The notes beneath the pieces are model-generated. The model searched no databases and was not told where the DNA came from. It saw only the letters and a program-made list of their open reading frames with translations. This document shows, in pieces, positions 35,628-46,580 of a DNA stretch of 64,000 nucleotides (position 1 is its first letter; each line of letters begins with the position of its first letter). The position numbers and the translations under genes were made by a program. The stretch is from Lineus longissimus (lineage: Eukaryota; Nemertea; Pilidiophora; Heteronemertea; Lineidae). The DNA lies in contig NC_088310.1 in assembly GCF_910592395.1 (NCBI RefSeq), forward strand, positions 12,037,501-12,101,500, written 5' to 3'.

Positions 35628-36218
35628 GTTTGCGTCTATGGCGCTGCCATCTAGCGGAATTATATAAAACTGCGTTTCTCGGGCGCCGGACTGCGAAAGT
35701 AGATTCGTGACTTGGTGTGCCCGGAACGGGAACGAGAATAATTCTCGGTTGCGCAGTTCTCGGAACGGGATTGCGAAAGGTCTCTCCCAAATCCTTCATG
35801 TTTGAGCTGAGTTGGCCATAATGACCCTGACCGACTGCATTGCTGACTATGAGGGGTGTTCTCAAAGGTCACTAGCTGTCTGAAAAAACAATCACCTGTA
35901 GCGAGCTAAAACTAATCTTCAAAATGAAAGAATTTAGCAAGAATTTTCTAGTAATGAAAGCAAAAAAAACCTTTGTATGGGTGAATTATGATGCAACATT
36001 GTGAAAAAGAACGAAAGTAAAATAAAATAAAAAGTTACCTTTTAGACATGTTTTAAAATCTGTCACATAATGAAGAGACAGGATTATCTGGGTCCAACTA
36101 CAACAGATACATGACCAACAAGATATATCATTCTCTGCTGAAAACCGCATTCAATTATCTTACTCTATCTCCGTGATATTAAAGAAATCCTGTCGACATT
36201 TACTTTCTGGTAGGACTG

Positions 36219-38238
36219 TACAGGTGGTAGTTACAAATGTAGTACAATACGATATTTGTCGGGGTCTGTGAGAGGCAATAAATGTTTTGAATTTCATATC
36301 TTTGTCGTAGTTGCGTATTTTGGGAGGAGGGCAATCGATGCGTTATCTCTTGTTTCCTGCTGGGACAATGATGCCCAGTTGGAGCAGGAGGGGGAGGGTC
36401 TGGCCTTGCAAGAGAGTATCAGTTTTGCAGTTGCCTGGAAGATTGGTCAAATATAGTTATGTTTTCTTGTTGTGGTTACAGCCCAACTGTCAAGAGTATA
36501 CCAGCATGGGAGTTCGATTCTTCATTTAACCCGGTCGGGGCAACTGTAGTGTTGAGATAACTGCCAGGGCAGGCTTTTCCCCTCTACTCTTTCGGATCCA
36601 GGTTTCTTGTCCAAAGAGTGAGGATATACCTCGGTAACAATTGGGAGGAGCTGCTGGACAACCTACCTTTGAGGGACCATGGGCATTTTGTCACCGGGCA
36701 GTTACATCAGGAGGTAGCCCCTCTTGAATTAGATAAATGATGCTTCATCTCGGATGGTGGGAGGTCAGATAGAAGAGAGGGTCAACATTTTTGACTTTTT
36801 TTCAACCATTCAGAGGCTATTTTAATGGCGTCTTTTACGATGGACAGTTCCTGCCGTCGCTGATCTTTAATATATTGACGTTGTTAGTTTGTTTCCGTGT
36901 TTGTGGGGTTTGGGGAGTTTATTTTGCATGGATTATATTGAGTTATGGGGTATAAGGCTTTGAGTATTTGGAGAGGCAATATAACTCATAATTATCAAGA
37001 TAATCGCCCCAAATAAGAGGGAAACTCTAGCATGGCGTTATCGTCCGGAGTGGTTAACTCTTAGCGCTTCGGAAGGAGAGTGATTTCATATCCATTACTT
37101 AAACATGTTAAAGGCACAGAGCATGTATATGATGACGCACCAGTTAGGATACTTTGTCGACGTTGTCCTCGTCAAACCTATAAAGTGAACGATATGTCCC
37201 AATCCGACTATGTCTTTCGTGACAAGTACACATTTTCTTGACGAACACGCAAAAAAGCAACCATAGCGAATATCAACCATCTACTTCAACTTTCAAGTCT
37301 GGTGTGATCGAGGCATCCTTGAAAAATCGAAGCATTTCTCACCAAGTAAAGAACATAAGCTAGACTTTATCCATATGAAGACTGATGAATTGTACCCTTT
37401 TTCTTTCGTGACTGGACGCTCATACAAATGATTTGCTTATCTGAAGATTATAAGAGAAAATCCTGATAACTCGATCGCACCGCTACTACAAAATTACAAG
37501 CATGAATATTTCAAAACAACATAAAAAAACTTGACAAATATTTATTGTTGTCTACACCAAAAAACCTTTCGAGATGAAGTGATGATTCTGTGATGAAACA
37601 ACACACAAAATAGGCTTGGGCGTAACTGAGCATCTGCATGTATCACTGTCAATTTGGACCAAGAGCCATTGCAACGTCAAACATCTAAATTATTGGGGTT
37701 AAGTAATGCATGATAAAGACAAAATCAAATTGGATTAACATTCCAGTCGGAATCAAAGTCTTTAAACACATCTCGTAATCATCTTCGGGTGTATGGAGTC
37801 AAACAGTTATGGAATCAAACAGTGGATTAACAGTCCAGTCGGATTCAAAGTCTTGAATCGCATTACACAATGGCAATTATCGTCGACTGTATGGGTGTTA
37901 GTATTTTTTTCTTCCTTTATGCTCTTCTTCATGCCTTTGTCACTTTTGTCATTTTCAAGCAGGCCTTGAGAATGAACGGTAGTTATCAAGTTGCTCCTGT
38001 GGAAAAATTCCTAAAGGAATCATTCAAAGTGATACAATCTAATACCGACATAAAGTTCAAGTTGACTAGGGGGGTGACCTAGCACTCTCGCTATATTTTG
38101 CCAGGAGTCTACTTCGAATTCTTGAGTGTCTTCTGGTACCCACTGGTGCTACTGTTCAAGCGAATATGCTTCACCCAACTCCAAAGGTATGCAGATTTGC
38201 CTACCTTTGGAAGAACTCCAATGTTAGTTTGGCCAAAA
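36219..38238. other. Gene-poor stretch with a short direct repeat
   Basis: No supported gene. Two diverged direct copies of about 70 bp start GGATTAACATTCCAGTCGG (about 37733) and GGATTAACAGTCCAGTCGG (about 37823). A 70-codon ORF at 37870-38082 has a hydrophobic N-terminus but no other support. Confidence 0.4.
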
Positions 38239-38543
38239 GGGTTATTGTCGTCCTGGGTGATGCACAATATCACCCAGCCTCTACCTGGGTGATGCATAAC
38301 ATCACCCTGGGTGACATAGTGCATGCACAACATCACCCAGGGTGATGTTATGCATTCGTTTCGCTATTGGTGAAGGGGTTGTCGAATCGGCGGACGTAGA
38401 AATGTTCACGGCCAAAAAAAAATGGCGGCCGTTCATCTGGTTCATCTGTTGTGCATGCACAATATCACCCAGGGTGATGTTATATATGCATCGCAAGATA
38501 GAGCCTGGGTGATATTGTGCATCACCCAGGACGACAATAACCC
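38239..38543. mobile_element. Palindromic MITE built from TGGGTGATGTTATGCATCACCC-type words
   Basis: Ends match the inverse pair GGGTTATTGTCGTCCTGGG. Inside, the motif GGGTGATRTTRTGCATCACCC (approximate) is repeated in both directions at least six times, so the whole can fold into several alternative hairpins. A unique centre (about 38350-38450) includes a run of A and GGCGGCCG. No ORF. Confidence 0.7.
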
Positions 38544-39653
38544 CTTCAGCGCCACTTTGGCCCTCTCTAGGTACTCTATGTTCACCACGTAATATGAAAC
38601 AAGTAAAGCAACGGCACTCTATCTGATGACAATTTCCTGTTAGATTACGGGATAGTAAATGTGCTTTCCAAAGAAGAAGTCATCTGGATTGCCTAAAAAA
38701 ACAAAAAAACAACATTTTGGCATTTTTTCTCCAAACCGAAATTTGTCCCCTGTTGACCTGGGGATTGGATTCCCGCATTTAATCACATGATACGTTCACC
38801 ACCATAACAGAAAGTGGCACAGTGCTTCAGTCACCGAAACACTCCGCTAGAGTTTTGTGCAGTCATACATATCATAGTGCATAGCGTACATAGGCATGAA
38901 GTAGCACAATGATGGCGATTTTCCTATCAGTATGCCAGAGTCGGACACGACTTAATGTCCCTAAGTATTTCCCATGGAGTTTTCCTCCATGGGATAGTGG
39001 GTAACTTTCCCATGGGCTTGGGTTTCATTTTACTCTAACTTCAAAACTTTGAAATTTTAGAGAGAAATTAGTATTTCAACGTAACTTTTTGAATCAATAT
39101 TTTACTATATATGGAAGGACAAGCATTAGTATGACCCTGTTGCCCTATGCAGTGCAAAAGACTCACCAGGAACAGCTATAAGGGAGTCGCGGGAGCATCA
39201 ACATTAGCTTTGATCTTTGTTTTTGTTCCCTTAACCTGAAATGAATCAATGACATGTTTTAAGCTTCTGAGGGGAAAATGCCGTTGACACAATCGGAACT
39301 GAAAGTATATACAGTGACTACTTAGTTAACTGGTGCTTGGTCTAAAATTTTCTAAGTCACTAATAGAGGCCCAGAATGGGATATTGTCGATTTACGACCA
39401 TGTAGGGCCTATACTAATCACATTTCAATGAAGAAAATGATAGAGTTTTGATTACATGTTCATTTCTTGATCTGGTCTTCTGTGACCAATTTTATCAATC
39501 AATGGTTGGTATGAAAGGCAATTGCAGTTGTGTAATTTCCTAGGCCCTTTACCGTAACAATCATATTGGTCATTCCTGTAGAAAGTTCAAATCATGAGGA
39601 ACACAACGTTGTTGTTACTGCTGATGCTTTCGCTCTTTGTCATGTGTCAGTCA
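38544..39653. other. Stretch upstream of the pogo-like ORF
   Basis: No gene. A hairpin CCCATGGAG...CTCCATGGG is at about 38970-38993. Likely holds the left flank of the pogo-like element, but inverted ends were not found. Confidence 0.4.
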
Positions 39654-41072
39654 ATGATGGATGCTGGCAATGATGACGATGATGATGATGATGATGCCGA
39701 TCAGCAGAATGGTGCTGCAGCAGTTGGTCTCCCTCGACGATGTAACAGTTACACTGTTGAAGCCAGGCTGCGACATGCCTTGGATTGCCAAACAGCAATT
39801 GAACATGGCCGCATTCTAAATGTCAATGAGTATGCTAGGCGCTATCGACTATCCCCAACAACGCTCAGGAGATGGATACAGAACATCGATGAAATGACGG
39901 ATCAAGTGGAGGAAAATGCAGAACGCCGGCGAGTCAGAACCGACCATGATGGTTGTTGGCCGGAAGTTGAGAATATCGTGCACCAGCATTTTCAAGAACG
40001 GAGGAATATTGCCCTGCCCGTTTCTCGGTCGGACATTGTTAATGATGCAACGATTGAATTTCAGAACTGGTGGGGCCAACTCCCACACAATGAACTTGAG
40101 GACATTGCAGCACGTCGCCCCGAAAGGTCCCAGTTTTCTGCATCAGTGGGTTGGGTTACAAATTTTATGAAACGGAAAAAGATTGTTTTCCGCCGTAAAA
40201 CGAAAGATTCCACCACTGTACCGGCTGATGCACCACAGAGAGTGAGAGAATTTCAGACTGGCGTTAGGCAAACTGTAGCTGACAACCATGTCCACACGCT
40301 CTTGAACTTTAACGAAACGTTTGCTCAGTTGGACTTCCCTCCGATGTATACAGCTGAGACCAGAGGTACAGTAGATGTAAATGTGAAAACAACGCGAGGA
40401 AATGCCAAACTCGGGTGCACCGTTGGATTGACAGTTGGCTCCAACGGAGAAAAACCGCCTGCTCATGTTGTTTTCAGGCAGCCGGGCTTCGTGCGTCAGA
40501 TTAGAGATTTGAACAACATTCCAGATAACGTACGGGTCACATCCTCGAGGTCTGGTTGGGAGAATGGAGAGACACTGCAACATTGGTTGGACAATGTTCT
40601 TTTCCCTTACATTGGCGATTTTGACTTTAATGACATCCTTCTGCTTTTGGACAGATTCCGACCGCATCAAGCAGAGGATTTCTGTTACCCAATGGTTGAA
40701 GCAGGCATACTGTTAGACAATATTCCTGCTAGGTGTACATCGCTGGCTCAGCCGTTAGATCTCACTATTATGAGGGGATTTAAAGCTATAATGCGAAAGT
40801 ATTGGAAGTTATGGAAATGTGATGCAACTGAGGCTGACGGAAATTGCCGCAAAATTACATTACAGGATGTACTCGGCATTATAAGTAGAGCATGGAATGA
40901 TGTAGCTCCTGAGTCTGCGGCTAAGTCATTTCAAGTGGCTGGCTTAACACCTCAACCAGATGGTCATTATCGTGATGATGTTGCAGATGATTTGTTGCTT
41001 GGTGAAAACGAATTGTCAGACTCCGAGAATGATGATGATAACTTAAATTTTGACGACAACTTGGAATTGTAA
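39654..41072 (+). CDS. Pogo/Tigger-like (DDE_1) transposase with altered first catalytic residue
   Basis: The open frame begins at 39594, but the first 20 codons are a hydrophobic run unlike this family, so the ATG pair at 39654/39657 before the acidic stretch is the likelier start. Counting from 39594: residues 50-95 form a helix-turn-helix (ILNVNEYARRYRLSPTTLRR), about 130-205 a CENP-B-type second DNA-binding region, and the rest a DDE_1 core. The core shows LLNFNETFAQLD (N240 where family members have D), ILLLLDRFRPHQAED (D353) and TSLAQPLDLTIMRGFK (D389). Pogo-like enzymes cut and paste at TA sites. The single D-to-N change (AAC for GAC) should abolish catalysis, so this copy is either dead or retained only for DNA binding. 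The frame is otherwise unbroken. An acidic Asp-rich tail closes it. Confidence 0.75.
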   Translation: MMDAGNDDDDDDDDADQQNGAAAVGLPRRCNSYTVEARLRHALDCQTAIEHGRILNVNEYARRYRLSPTTLRRWIQNIDEMTDQVEENAERRRVRTDHDGCWPEVENIVHQHFQERRNIALPVSRSDIVNDATIEFQNWWGQLPHNELEDIAARRPERSQFSASVGWVTNFMKRKKIVFRRKTKDSTTVPADAPQRVREFQTGVRQTVADNHVHTLLNFNETFAQLDFPPMYTAETRGTVDVNVKTTRGNAKLGCTVGLTVGSNGEKPPAHVVFRQPGFVRQIRDLNNIPDNVRVTSSRSGWENGETLQHWLDNVLFPYIGDFDFNDILLLLDRFRPHQAEDFCYPMVEAGILLDNIPARCTSLAQPLDLTIMRGFKAIMRKYWKLWKCDATEADGNCRKITLQDVLGIISRAWNDVAPESAAKSFQVAGLTPQPDGHYRDDVADDLLLGENELSDSENDDDNLNFDDNLEL

Positions 41073-41455
41073 AACAGTTGTAGTGCAAAGTAGTGAATAA
41101 GTAAATGTTGTTAATGGCATCGGTTATGTAAGTGTTAGTTACTTTACCCCCCAAGTTAAACTTTTACCCTGTAAAAAGCTTGTAACGACATTCATTTTCC
41201 ATGAAAAGCACTGGCCAGTGATCGTAGTCTTGGATGGACTTTCTGCATGTCGGATTTCAAGCTATTAAAACTTTCTGAGTACTTGATGAAAGTGATCATA
41301 GTCAATAGGTATCAATGCCGACATGTGCAGTAGGCTCAAATTGTCATTATTAGCCCATTCATGCTTCTCAAAAGGAATGTAGGCCCTGCACAACCCATCT
41401 GGGCCTAAAATGCATATTATAATGACCTATTATGGACTTAGAAAATTTTAGTGTA

Positions 41456-41672
41456 TGTGACCCGCTCTACCAAAACTAGGCGCTTGTCGCATCTGAACTT
41501 GACAGGTTGATACGTTGTTCATTTCCCTATTGTAGACCTTTTGTGAAATGTGACCAAATCAGTTTGTAATAGATTTCACAAAAGGTCTACAATAGGGAAA
41601 TGAACAACAAGTCTGTATCAACCTGTCAAGTTCAGATGCGACAAGCGCCTAGTTTTGGTAGAGCGAGTCACA
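41456..41672. mobile_element. Near-perfect palindromic MITE, 217 bp, TA duplication
   Basis: TGTGACCCGCTCTACCAAAA at the left pairs with the inverse at the right. The arms continue almost perfectly for about 95 bp each around a loop near 41555. TA on each side (41454-41455, 41673-41674). Very high arm identity suggests recent formation. Confidence 0.8.
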
Positions 41673-43425
41673 TATTCGCCAGCAGCGGCTATCTGGTCTG
41701 CACACCCGCCCAACGATATGAAATTGATTTTCGCCAAAAACGTATCATTTTTTATGGATTTCGGACAATTCTTTGTAATTAAATCCATCGAATGACTCCC
41801 ATGCAGTCCATTCGTCATCCTTATCGTATTTCCTTCGTGCGACCGGACGACTTCGTTCCACTGCGCCCAGAGTGCGGTAGTGTTCGATCTTCGCATTCCA
41901 TCTGTCATGTGTCTCATTCACCATGGTGAATTGGGACGATGAAATAATTCACCATGGTGAGCATGGTGAACTCTGATTTACCCATGGTTAACGATGAAAT
42001 CATGTTGATTTCAGATTTTACCATAGTGAATCCGAGATCTCTTTCGTAAGGGGGTGAATTTCTGCAGATTAATGTATGCTTCCGCCATCAACATGACACC
42101 ATTGGTCTGGTTACTCTAAACATTCATTTAATCTTATTACCAGTATTTATTACCTGATTAAGAGCCAAATACCAGTTGGCCTACATTGGGAATCAATAAC
42201 CAGGAAAGTCATCAATGTGATCGGCATCTTCAGAAGATATAACCAACTCGACAAGTTGAAAGTGACTATAACCACATTCCGAGACTCCGATTGAAATGTT
42301 CAATTGAATATCCCGCCAAGATTCGACGAATTGTTACATGGAATGAAACATAAATTTGATTTCCATGTAAGAATTCGCAATACCAAGAAGTGAAACCGCG
42401 AACTGGCCAACCCACGTCGTTGTTTATATAACCCTTCGATAAACATATCGGCAGTTGGAGTAAGATTCGTTGAGGGGACAGTCGAATCCGGTGTAGGCCC
42501 TATGAAGACGCAGGCGTAGCCAGTGATGAGGTCCGTGTTACAGCAGGTGTTATATTGGTTTTGAGCGGGCCTGGATGATGGCTGAATCCAAGATTGGGTA
42601 GGTCTATTACACATTTATTCCTTCTGTTCTTGCGATGGCCAAATTGGAATTTATTCCTGAAATCTCGCCTACAGAAACCCAGGACAGTCAGAACGACGAT
42701 CCTGCTCGATTTTGCAGCATTCACTCACCATCTTAGGAAGCTCCTCCAGCATCTACGACAATTTGATCTGAGGACGCGTATATATATAGATAGATACAGC
42801 ATGGGAAAATATACCACGCCTTGACCGATCAGAGACATTAATCCTGAGATTTTAGGTTTATTTCACTACTATTGGACAGATTTAGTAAGTCTTCCGAAAA
42901 GTTCCGAACGCTGAAGGAATGTTAATGTGAGGGTTGCAAAACCTGCGTGATCGAGAGTGGAGTAAAAACTCCGGTGACCGGCAATGTTTTGAGGTCGCTA
43001 AATCACTCACCCAAAATAGTGGTGACGTGGCAAACGCATGAGAGTCAGGATGATACAACGTCTGTGAGAGGAGGAGCAGAGCATATAGACCTACGACTCA
43101 CGATGGGTATTCGAGGGTGTATAATAAGGTGCAACAAAGAGTAGACCATGCAATCATGGGCCAGCTATTCCAGGGAAGCCGTAGTAGGATCACTGGCTTG
43201 GCGAGACAGAGCGGGAGACTTCACCAACTCCTTGTTCATACAAAATGCTCGACGAGAAAGGACCGCGACCATCAGGGCCCAGTTGTTCAAAATCACAAAA
43301 TTCACGTTATCCGTAATGGTTACGTTTAGTATCCTTAATGACGTTATCTCTTTCAGTTAAACCCACTAAAATTTTCACTTTAAGATCTAACGTTGCTTTG
43401 AACCAATACGCTATGACACAACCGC
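41673..43425. other. Gene-poor stretch with CACCATGGTGA palindromes
   Basis: Between 41920 and 42035 the palindrome TTCACCATGGTGA and relatives occur four to five times on either strand. Otherwise no supported gene; parts just left of 43426 may belong to the decayed non-LTR element. Confidence 0.4.
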
Positions 43426-43856
43426 ATGGGGCGGATTGCAAAATCGTATTTGAGTGGTCTGGTCTGGCTTGCTGGAAATACAGAAAAGGATAACTACACC
43501 ATCGTAGTGACCGATTCCCTCAGCCTAAGCAAACTCCAGGGAGGTTGCATAAAGAAAATTTGGTTCGCCTTTCTCAGGCAAATCAGAGGAAAAGTGGAAG
43601 TCATCAACATCCCCAATGAAACCCAGGCCATGCGGGAATCCGATTCAATGAGAGGGCGAAAGCTTACAGACTGGCAGGAAATGCTGCAGCCTTTGGCGAT
43701 CTGGATATGACTGCAGTAGATATTGTAGACATGATTGGCAGAAATGTGCGGGAAAAGGAGGGAGAGAGCGAACAGACATGGTCCATGAGAAGACTACACG
43801 AGAAGGGCACTAGTGAGGGTGATGGCGGACTTGTTCTTCTGTGGGGCGAGAAATGA
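43426..43856 (+). pseudogene. Non-LTR retrotransposon RNase H fragment, frameshifted
   Basis: The first frame carries a GNTEKDNYTIVVTDSLSLSK block, the strand with the catalytic aspartate of RNase H (VTDSLS), then GGCIKKIWFAFLRQIRG. Near 43620-43640 the coding shifts to another frame, FNERAKAYRLAGNAAAFG, which matches the family's NERAD-LAG end, although the aspartate there reads K. A stop follows at 43854. No reverse transcriptase was found upstream, so this is a short fossil. Confidence 0.6.
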
Positions 43857-44133
43857 CGGATGGCAGCCCAGCTACGGATGGTGCCTTTTCCTTGACCATC
43901 AGTAGTTACGAACGGCGTTTATATCGCCCAACAAAAATTATCAATCAATTTCGTTTTAACCCTTTTCAAAGGAGCTTCGTTATGATTATTTTAATGATAT
44001 AATAAAAATAATCTTGTTCTTGTTCTTGTTTTAATATCAGAAGAGCAATGGCTCCGGCAAGTGCAAGGCCATTTCCAACAGTGTGCGCAGTCCTGCTTTG
44101 GATAAGAGAAATGCAGTTAGGGCCTACACATAA

Positions 44134-44329
44134 GGGCCGTTTAGACGACAGGCGAAAAGACCGCATTCGGATCGAATCTGGATGAATCCGGATTAAAACC
44201 ACCCAAGGCGATGGTACCTTTTTAGTCCGGATGCAACCACATTGATCCGGATCTTTTTGCGTTTACACGACGAAAAATTAATCCGGATTCGGGACGCATC
44301 CGGATTTTTTCGCGTCGTCTAAACGGCCC
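44134..44329. mobile_element. MITE, GGGCCGTTTAGACGAC ends
   Basis: About 196 bp with 16-bp perfect inverted ends and inner pairs of ATCCGGAT-type words. Flanks TAA and TAT resemble a TWA target, typical of Harbinger-derived MITEs. Confidence 0.75.
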
Positions 44330-46580
44330 TATAGTCGAGGTGCAGTTCCTACACGTATTATGAATAACTTGGTATTCATATTTGTATATCTGTCTACACA
44401 ACTGCAATGCTGAAATTTATATCTCGTTGGAGAGCTGTGGAGTTATTGATCCATGATTGAGCGACCTAGTTCAAGTATTATATTGCAAGTCCAGTATATA
44501 TGCGTATATACGCATATATAGACATTGACGTCAATAATGGATGTTCGAATCGGCGAATGTCGATTGGCAGTTTCAATACTGTCTTGCTTTCCTTTTACGA
44601 TGTTAGTCACCTAGTGTATACTAATAATTAAAGGAAATTTTGCCTCTTCCAGGGCAAGGCCAAGGCTGACTTGGAAGATTCCCACCCGCCTTGATGTTCT
44701 CCAAGACATCCTCAGTCAATATCCTGATGATGGACAAATCCTTAAAGTGAGTAGAGATATCTTAAAATTATGAAAGGAGCTATTCAGTTCGTGTTGACGA
44801 CAACTTTCATGTTTCATAAGTCTCATCTTTATTATATTTGGTAAACTGCAAATTAAAGAATATATATAATCATATAGTCAGTACAAGATCGCATAAAAAC
44901 CAGGCCTGCACAAATTTATGTTAAGATCTAAGAATTTTACATGTAGGACTACGATAAATGAATGAGAGAAATTGGTGGAACAGAATATGTGATACATACC
45001 GAATATGGAACCTCCAGAGCGACTAGCCGGGACGAGAATGAATAACAATAAAAATCGACCGTATTTATAGGGCGGACCCAGACGCTTTCGTAGGCACCTG
45101 GCGGAACCCTTCCAAGAGGGACAAAGAAATTAGCTATAAATAGCTGCCAGGGGCCTATGGAGGCGACCAGGCACACAGGTCAGCCGGTAAACACGACAGT
45201 AAACAAAATCTCCCGCCCGAAGCCAAATAAAGAGTATTACCCGGGAGTTTAGAATCTCCAACAACCCGGCCCCCCTGCTGCCCCCAAAGGACAGCAGAGT
45301 GAAATGTTTTGGTTTTAAAAAGATATCAAAGTCCTACAGAAATATTTCCGAGATAGCCCCGAATAAGCTTACAAATAAATTCAGCCGAACGAAAGGAAAA
45401 GTCAGTGATCCCATGCACTGACGGAGAAGCGTGAACCCTACTAAACTCCGCCAGGTCACCGGACCACAAACTCGCTAAATTTCCATAGGTAACTGCCGTA
45501 CAAATCAGAGTTGATAACAAGTTACATGTACTAATAATCAACGACAACGCTGCATCAAGCAATCTACAAAAAACAAACGCACAATATTCGCTTGAAGTTT
45601 CAAATAACGATCAATAGTTCACAAGTTTAATAATTCACTTAAATTCAACAAATTCAGTATTCAACAGTCGTGTGCAAGTACGAGTTCGATCCATAAGTAA
45701 TCATTTGAAAATCATTTAAAGTGCCTCTAAATCGTCTATAACACGCACTAAACATTTTCCAAAATGCATATCTGTGAGGCAGGACGGGTGAGCTCACCGG
45801 AAGACGTTTTTACCCTAACGGCGCGAACTCGACCGTCACCGCTGGTTTTACAGCGACAACTTAGTTTAATAGGCCACTTTATCAGCGAGGCCTAGACTGA
45901 CCCAGATAAACTAGTTCATAAAGAATTCCATCTCCTCGGTGATCTGGGTCACAGCAAAAATAGAACTGATGCCCGGTTGTAAAGTGGGCTATAGCAGGCT
46001 ATATTTACATATATTTACATATTTACATATATTTATATAGATTCCTGACATTCCAATCTGTCTGTGTCAGTGTTTGTTTCAAGAAAATCGGACCACAGAT
46101 AAGGAATAACAATGGGGATGCTGTGTCCTACTTAGGACAGTTTCTGCTATGAAGTACTGTTTAATCAATAGCCTATTAATTAAGTCTGTCCTCATTCACC
46201 ATCATGAAAACTTGTTTGTCGTCTAATTTGGGGGTAATCCTAACATATAAAACGGGCCGCATCACCGGACAGTTATTCGGTTTGCAGGTATAGGATCCAG
46301 ATAAGGGTCTTACTGAAAAGATACTGCACTGGTCCTAACACAACTTCACTTGATTCAAACACATCTAAAGCAATCGACAAGGTGTAAGTTCATTTTGATT
46401 GGCAGTGTGAGCCACATAAGGTATTTAACCCCTCTTGTGCCACCCTAATTAAAGGGTTGAGGTGGGCGTGGCACACAACAAAAATTCAAATTTCAGGAAT
46501 GAAAATGCAGATACATGCATCAATATTCAAGTATACAATTACAGGAAATGATATCAATAAGGCAAGATGCAGTTCATGAA
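44330..46580. other. Gene-poor stretch left of the RAG1-N-like gene
   Basis: No supported gene. 44655-44750 could be a small plus-strand exon (acceptor TTCCAG; peptide with RLDVLQDILSQYPDDG; donor AAA-GTGAGT), too short to name. A palindrome ATATATGCGTATATACGCAT is at about 44497. GTGCCACCCTAATTAAAGG / GGGTTGAGGTGGGCGTGGCAC near 46437 could fold. Confidence 0.4.

Larger units (their letters stand above)
26958..36218. mobile_element. PIF/Harbinger-like DNA transposon with long inverted ends
   Basis: The left end (26958 to about 27160) and right end (about 36020-36218) are inverted copies of roughly 200 bp, about 80% alike by eye. Both begin CAGTCCTACCAGAAAGTAAA and share GAATGCGGTTTTCAGCAGAG and TTCATTATGT. 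TA flanks both sides. Inside are a plus-strand gene encoding a coiled-coil protein (31371-32376) and, convergent to it, a minus-strand PIF/Harbinger transposase (34550-35627), the usual two-gene set. Classical Harbingers duplicate 3 bp, so the TA flanks (within a palindromic TGTACA) leave the exact edge uncertain. The body has gained other repeats. The transposase is broken, so this copy is non-autonomous. Confidence 0.65.

Noticed and set aside
37870-38082. 70-codon ORF with a hydrophobic start
   Set aside because: Isolated, no homology recognised and no codon or splice support.
39594-39653. Hydrophobic, signal-peptide-like start of the pogo-like ORF
   Set aside because: Nuclear transposases do not have signal peptides; the downstream ATGs before the acidic stretch are more likely, and these codons are probably untranslated leader.
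44655-44750. Short exon-like block with good splice sites
   Set aside because: Only about 30 codons, no neighbours and no recognisable domain; recorded under the gene-poor stretch only.
46436-46480. TTTAACCCC...GGGTTGAGG palindrome as the left end of a TTAA-type Kolobok element
   Set aside because: No matching inverted end was found to the right of 60642.
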